Source of the DNA: Pseudomonas sp. ERMR1:02 | GTDB taxonomy: Bacteria > Pseudomonadota > Gammaproteobacteria > Pseudomonadales > Pseudomonadaceae | DNA: 64,000 nucleotides | NCBI RefSeq assembly: GCF_002277815.1 | Contig: NZ_NKJI01000016.1 | Coordinates: 62,001 to 126,000 of the forward strand | Direction: 5' to 3' | Part shown: positions 61,100 to 64,000 of the stretch, piece by piece | Layout: every line of letters starts with the position of its first letter | Numbering within the stretch: the stretch's first letter is position 1 | Notes under the pieces: generated by a model | Databases searched by the model: none | What the model saw: only the letters and a program-made list of their open reading frames with translations | What the model was told of the DNA's origin: nothing | Program-made: the position numbers and the translations under genes

Positions 61100-61782
61100 G
61101 GCTGGCACGTGTTACAGCATGTTTTTATGAAAGTAGACGAGGTTTCGACTTGTTGAAAATTGTTGAGAAAGAAAGAAGCGAAAAATTGATTAGGCAGATG
61201 GATGAGGCTGGATGCGTTTTTAAATTTGTGGTTCTTTCGCCCGATCCGCAAGATGAAGTGGACGAGTCCTACCATCGACAGGGCCTGGTTGTACTGCATG
61301 AAGAGTTAATGAATAGCGCAATGCAGTGGCACAGAAATCTGATAAAGGATAAAAAATACGAGGATTATCCAGAGCCATTCATTAGTTGGGAGCTAGAAAG
61401 TGCTATCGCGACTCCATTAAATCTAGATGAAATACGTAGCCTGACACTGACTGATAGCATTGATGTCTTTGAACGTTTAGCATTATATGCTTCCTTTGTA
61501 AAACCCCCGTATCGTGCGCGATTTAAAAAGGGAGTAGAAGCTAAGGACGTTTTTAATGAGTGGTGTGATGTTCTTGGGTTAAATGAGCTGGATGAGGTTT
61601 CGGTACTGAATTGGGTGGAAGGATTTAATACGGAGTTGCATGTGAAAAATGATACTTCGAGTGTAGAGCCATGGAGTGATTATTTTTATCCAGGTTTGGA
61701 GTGGTGGGGTGTGTGGTGTTTAACGATCTGGAATCCCAAGCGACGGACTTTAAGTGCATTGATCGCGAGCACTACGGACTGA
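61096..61782 (+). CDS. Unrecognised protein encoded in the Rhs array
   Basis: The 228-aa frame starts with GTG overlapping the Imm3 stop. It reads KLIRQMDEAGCVFKFVVLSP, ISWELESAIATPLNLDEIRS and GLEWWGVWCLTIWNPKRRTL; acidic, without signal or membrane span. An interior start such as near MDEAGCVFKF is also possible. Position after an immunity gene, twice, suggests an accessory or second immunity protein. I do not recognise the family. Confidence 0.65.
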   Translation: MRLARVTACFYESRRGFDLLKIVEKERSEKLIRQMDEAGCVFKFVVLSPDPQDEVDESYHRQGLVVLHEELMNSAMQWHRNLIKDKKYEDYPEPFISWELESAIATPLNLDEIRSLTLTDSIDVFERLALYASFVKPPYRARFKKGVEAKDVFNEWCDVLGLNELDEVSVLNWVEGFNTELHVKNDTSSVEPWSDYFYPGLEWWGVWCLTIWNPKRRTLSALIASTTD

Positions 61783-61784
61783 TT

Positions 61785-62151
61785 AGGTGTTGTTTAATTT
61801 TTGCGGAATTGACTACGAAATTTCCGGGCAACGTCCTAGGAGATTTCCTTCAAGTTCTAGCGGTTTCCATGAACTGGTGCGAACTGAATTCCATGGATAG
61901 TCTTTGGCTGCCCCCGCAAAAACGGAGGCAGGGCGTAGGAACCCTTGAAGACTAGAAGAACGCTTCGGCGTCGGTACCTGATTTGCGGCTGGCATTGTGC
62001 ATCCGTAAGATCATTTGCGGCGGCTGTGCGCGGGCACGCTTCGGTGTGGCCGAGTGCTCTGGTCTCGGTATTCCTACCCCGCGTATAGCTGCCACCCAAA
62101 CCTGTAGGAAGGTTGGTGGGGGCGTCCATTTCGCTACCAGAGGTTTGAACA
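61785..62151 (+). promoter_or_regulatory. Leader of the DUF6124/DUF3077-like gene with a stem-loop
   Basis: The 367-base gap returns to high GC. Near its end CCACCCAAACCT-GTAGGA-AGGTTGGTGG (62092-62119) forms a stem-loop; similar leaders precede small genes of this type in other pseudomonads (from memory). Earlier parts show TTCGGTGTGGCCGAGTGC-like stretches, perhaps structured, but no known RNA class. Confidence 0.45.
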
Positions 62152-62478
62152 ATGAAAAATATCCATCCCGATCCACCCTACAAAAAACCAATCCCCCACC
62201 CCGAAAACCGCTTCATGGCGCTCACCAGCAACTGCACCGACATGCCCACCCTGTTTGTCGACACCCATGCGCCGCTCGATGTTCTGACCGACGCTGCCAG
62301 CTATCGAATTCGTGCTGTAACGCAAGTGATGGAAAACCTGTCCATGCGTGGTTCGATCGAGTGTGAGTCTTTCATTCTCAGTGACTTCGCCTTGCTGTGT
62401 GCCATTCCGTTGCGCGATGGGTGTGATGTGCTGGATGTGGTTGGGCGGCGGTTGCGGGGGCGGTCCTCAGGGGCTTAG
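62152..62478 (+). CDS. Small Pseudomonas-type protein, DUF6124/DUF3077-like
   Basis: The 108-aa protein has TLFVDTHAPLDVLTDAASYR near residues 33-52 and a C-terminal helix ESFILSDFALLCAIPLRDGC, the pattern of the small DUF3077/DUF6124 proteins that are common in Pseudomonas. Cytoplasmic, function unknown. Start ATG at 62152 after AGAGG. Family call made from memory of the motif and the leader. Confidence 0.6.
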   Translation: MKNIHPDPPYKKPIPHPENRFMALTSNCTDMPTLFVDTHAPLDVLTDAASYRIRAVTQVMENLSMRGSIECESFILSDFALLCAIPLRDGCDVLDVVGRRLRGRSSGA

Positions 62479-62520
62479 TGGCGGATTAATCCCGGATATT
62501 TGAGTCGGGCGAGAGGGCCT

Positions 62521-62616
62521 CTTCGCGGGCAAGCCTCGCTCCTACACGGGGTTTGTGTCGTTCACAACAATTGCGTACGACACTGCCCCTGTAGGAGCGA
62601 GGCTTGCCCGCGATGG
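62521..62616. repeat. REPIN
   Basis: CTTCGCGGGCAAGCCTCGCT and its inverse at 62591-62614, between convergent genes. Confidence 0.88.
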
Positions 62617-62641
62617 CGTCAGACCAGTCAGCGCTGTCCTT

Positions 62642-64000
62642 TCAGCCAGCAGCTTCAGGCTCAGGCACCGCCAGACTATCAATCACGTGCACGCTGTATC
62701 CCGGCACATTCTTCGCGTGGTGTTTGGCCTGGGACGCCATCTCTGCCAACTGGCTGGCATCGATTTCCCCACAGGCTTCGGGATGCAAATGCACCACGCC
62801 GACGGACAGGGACAGCAACGCAAACTCCTGGCGTACGCCCTGGCGGTTGGGGGCGATGAAGCAGCCGGCCTCGAGGTGTTCGCTGCGGTAGAAGCGTCGG
62901 CACTGGCTCTGGAAGTCGTCCAGTAGCTGGTTCAAACGTTTGCCCCAGTCTTCCGGGCCAAGCACCAGCAGAAAGTCGTCGCCACCGATGTGGCCGACGA
63001 AGTCGCGGGAAGGGTCCACGCGGTCGTTCAGGCATTGCGCCAGGCACAGTAGGACTTCGTCCCCGCGACCGTAACCGTAGATGTCGTTGAAGGGTTTGAA
63101 GCTGTCGATGTCGACGTAGCAGATCACCGATTCCCGTTTCTGTTGCAGTAGCCGCGTGAGGCATTGCTGGATCGGCACGTTGCCCGGCAGCAGGGTCAGC
63201 GGGTTGGCATATCGAGCCTGCTGGATTTTCAGTTCGGTAATCAGTTTGAGCACATCGATCACCCGACCCAGGCCCAGGTAGCTGCCGTTGAGGGTGATGA
63301 TGAAATCTTCTTCAATGCGTTGCCGGGCGCGGCTGGTGATCAGGCGGCTGACCTGTTGCAGCGATTGGCTCATCTCGACGGCCAGGAAGTCATCGCTCAT
63401 CAGGCGGCTGATGGGTTTGCGGGCGAAAAGGTCAGTGGCAAACGGTTTGAGCAGGGCGTCCGAGAGCGAATGCCGATGGACGATGCCGCAAGGCTGGTCT
63501 TGCTCGTCCAGCACCGCCAGCGAGTTCAGGTTGGCCTGGCGACGGAAGGCTTCGAGGACGTTGGCGGTCGGTGTGTTGCGACCCACGGCGGGTTGGTCGT
63601 TGAGCAGGGCACTGAGATCGCTGGCTTCGTCGTTCAACGCCACGGCACCGCTATCACGACGAGGCATCAGGGTCCGGGCGTCCCGGGGTGGATGTTCTTG
63701 AGGGCGGCACAGCAGATAGCCCTGAACCAGATCAACGCCCATTTCGGTCAGCACCGCCAGTTCTTCCGGCAATTCGATGCCTTCGGCAATGACCTGCGCC
63801 CGCGATGCCTTGGCAATCTGCAGGATCGAGCCGACGAATTCGCGCTTGAGCGCATCCTGATGGATACCATCGATGAAATGCCGGTCAATCTTCACGTAGT
63901 CCGGGCGCAATTCGGACCACAGGCGCAGGCTCGAATAACCAGCCCCCAGGTCATCCAGGGCAATGGAAAAACCCATCGCCCGATAGTGATGCAGGGCGGT
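62642..64000 (-). CDS. EAL-CBS-GGDEF cyclic-di-GMP protein, 5' end cut by the window
   Basis: The frame runs off the window end. Visible order from the N-terminal side: the C-terminal half of an EAL phosphodiesterase domain (ALDDLGAGYSSLRLWSELRP, DYVKID, AEGIELPEE), a CBS pair (LNSLAVLDEQDQPCGIVHRH; ARKPISRLMSDDFLAVEMSQ), and a GGDEF domain whose signature reads HIGGDDFLLVLG, i.e. GGDDF. EAL-CBS-GGDEF is a known architecture; the GGDDF variant may lower or alter cyclase activity. Signal through the CBS pair could be a nucleotide. Confidence 0.9.
   Translation of the reverse strand, partial: TALHHYRAMGFSIALDDLGAGYSSLRLWSELRPDYVKIDRHFIDGIHQDALKREFVGSILQIAKASRAQVIAEGIELPEELAVLTEMGVDLVQGYLLCRPQEHPPRDARTLMPRRDSGAVALNDEASDLSALLNDQPAVGRNTPTANVLEAFRRQANLNSLAVLDEQDQPCGIVHRHSLSDALLKPFATDLFARKPISRLMSDDFLAVEMSQSLQQVSRLITSRARQRIEEDFIITLNGSYLGLGRVIDVLKLITELKIQQARYANPLTLLPGNVPIQQCLTRLLQQKRESVICYVDIDSFKPFNDIYGYGRGDEVLLCLAQCLNDRVDPSRDFVGHIGGDDFLLVLGPEDWGKRLNQLLDDFQSQCRRFYRSEHLEAGCFIAPNRQGVRQEFALLSLSVGVVHLHPEACGEIDASQLAEMASQAKHHAKNVPGYSVHVIDSLAVPEPEAAG

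Noticed and set aside
61813..62366. Short frames on both strands before the DUF6124/DUF3077-like gene
   Set aside because: No ribosome sites, and they overlap the leader stem-loop.

Overview
The window is one contiguous stretch of chromosome from a Pseudomonas of the fluorescens group (inference). Grounds: high-GC core genes, the lpd-sucCD order, the cob gene order, and at least 14 REP/REPIN-type inverted repeats with cores such as GAGCGAGGCTTGCCCGCGAA or GAGCCGGCTTGCTGGCGA. Most of it is ordinary core genome; the accessory DNA is concentrated at about 54.2-62 kb.

Layout. 1-14 kb: end of lpd, sucCD (TCA cycle), brnQ, small membrane proteins, two hotdog thioesterases, htpG, a dienelactone hydrolase, pirin, OsmC, a DUF3108 protein and purMN. 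14-21 kb: DUF2066 protein, PerM-like permease, hda, two NlpC/P60 lipoproteins, an O-methyltransferase and a sugar dehydrogenase-like lipoprotein. 21-31 kb: a cobalamin riboswitch followed by cobO-cobB-bluB-cobD-cobC-cobQ, a REPIN, then cobP-cobT-phosphatase-cobS. This covers corrin adenosylation, a,c-amidation, DMB synthesis and nucleotide-loop assembly. 31-50 kb: a MarR/MFS unit with two matching palindromic operators, a glutathione peroxidase, FadL, rmuC, a giant SLC5-transporter/hybrid histidine kinase, a TetR/MFS pair with a 13-bp inverted repeat, a TDT transporter, an MFS-PlsC fusion, sugE under a guanidine-II (mini-ykkC) riboswitch, a BASS transporter and rdgC. 50-54 kb: a duplicated tRNA-Val/tRNA-Asp cassette, an FKBP lipoprotein, a YkvA protein behind paired DnaA boxes, and an XRE/Sel1 operon.

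The standout region is 54.2-61.8 kb: a large Rhs polymorphic toxin gene with a GC-rich core and an AT-rich tip. An acidic putative immunity gene follows it. Behind that lies a second, divergent C-terminal toxin fragment with its own homologous immunity gene, the 3' remnant of a third immunity gene, and two copies (one broken, one intact) of an unrecognised gene. An 18-bp inverted repeat with one mismatch brackets the second toxin/immunity module. This looks like a record of toxin-tip replacement.

Sequence quality. Five genes (dienelactone hydrolase, hda, cobS, a Sel1-like gene and rhs) each become normal length and normal frame if one base is added, mostly in a short homopolymer. This looks more like systematic homopolymer under-calling than five real mutations, so these genes are annotated here as probably intact with an apparent frameshift.
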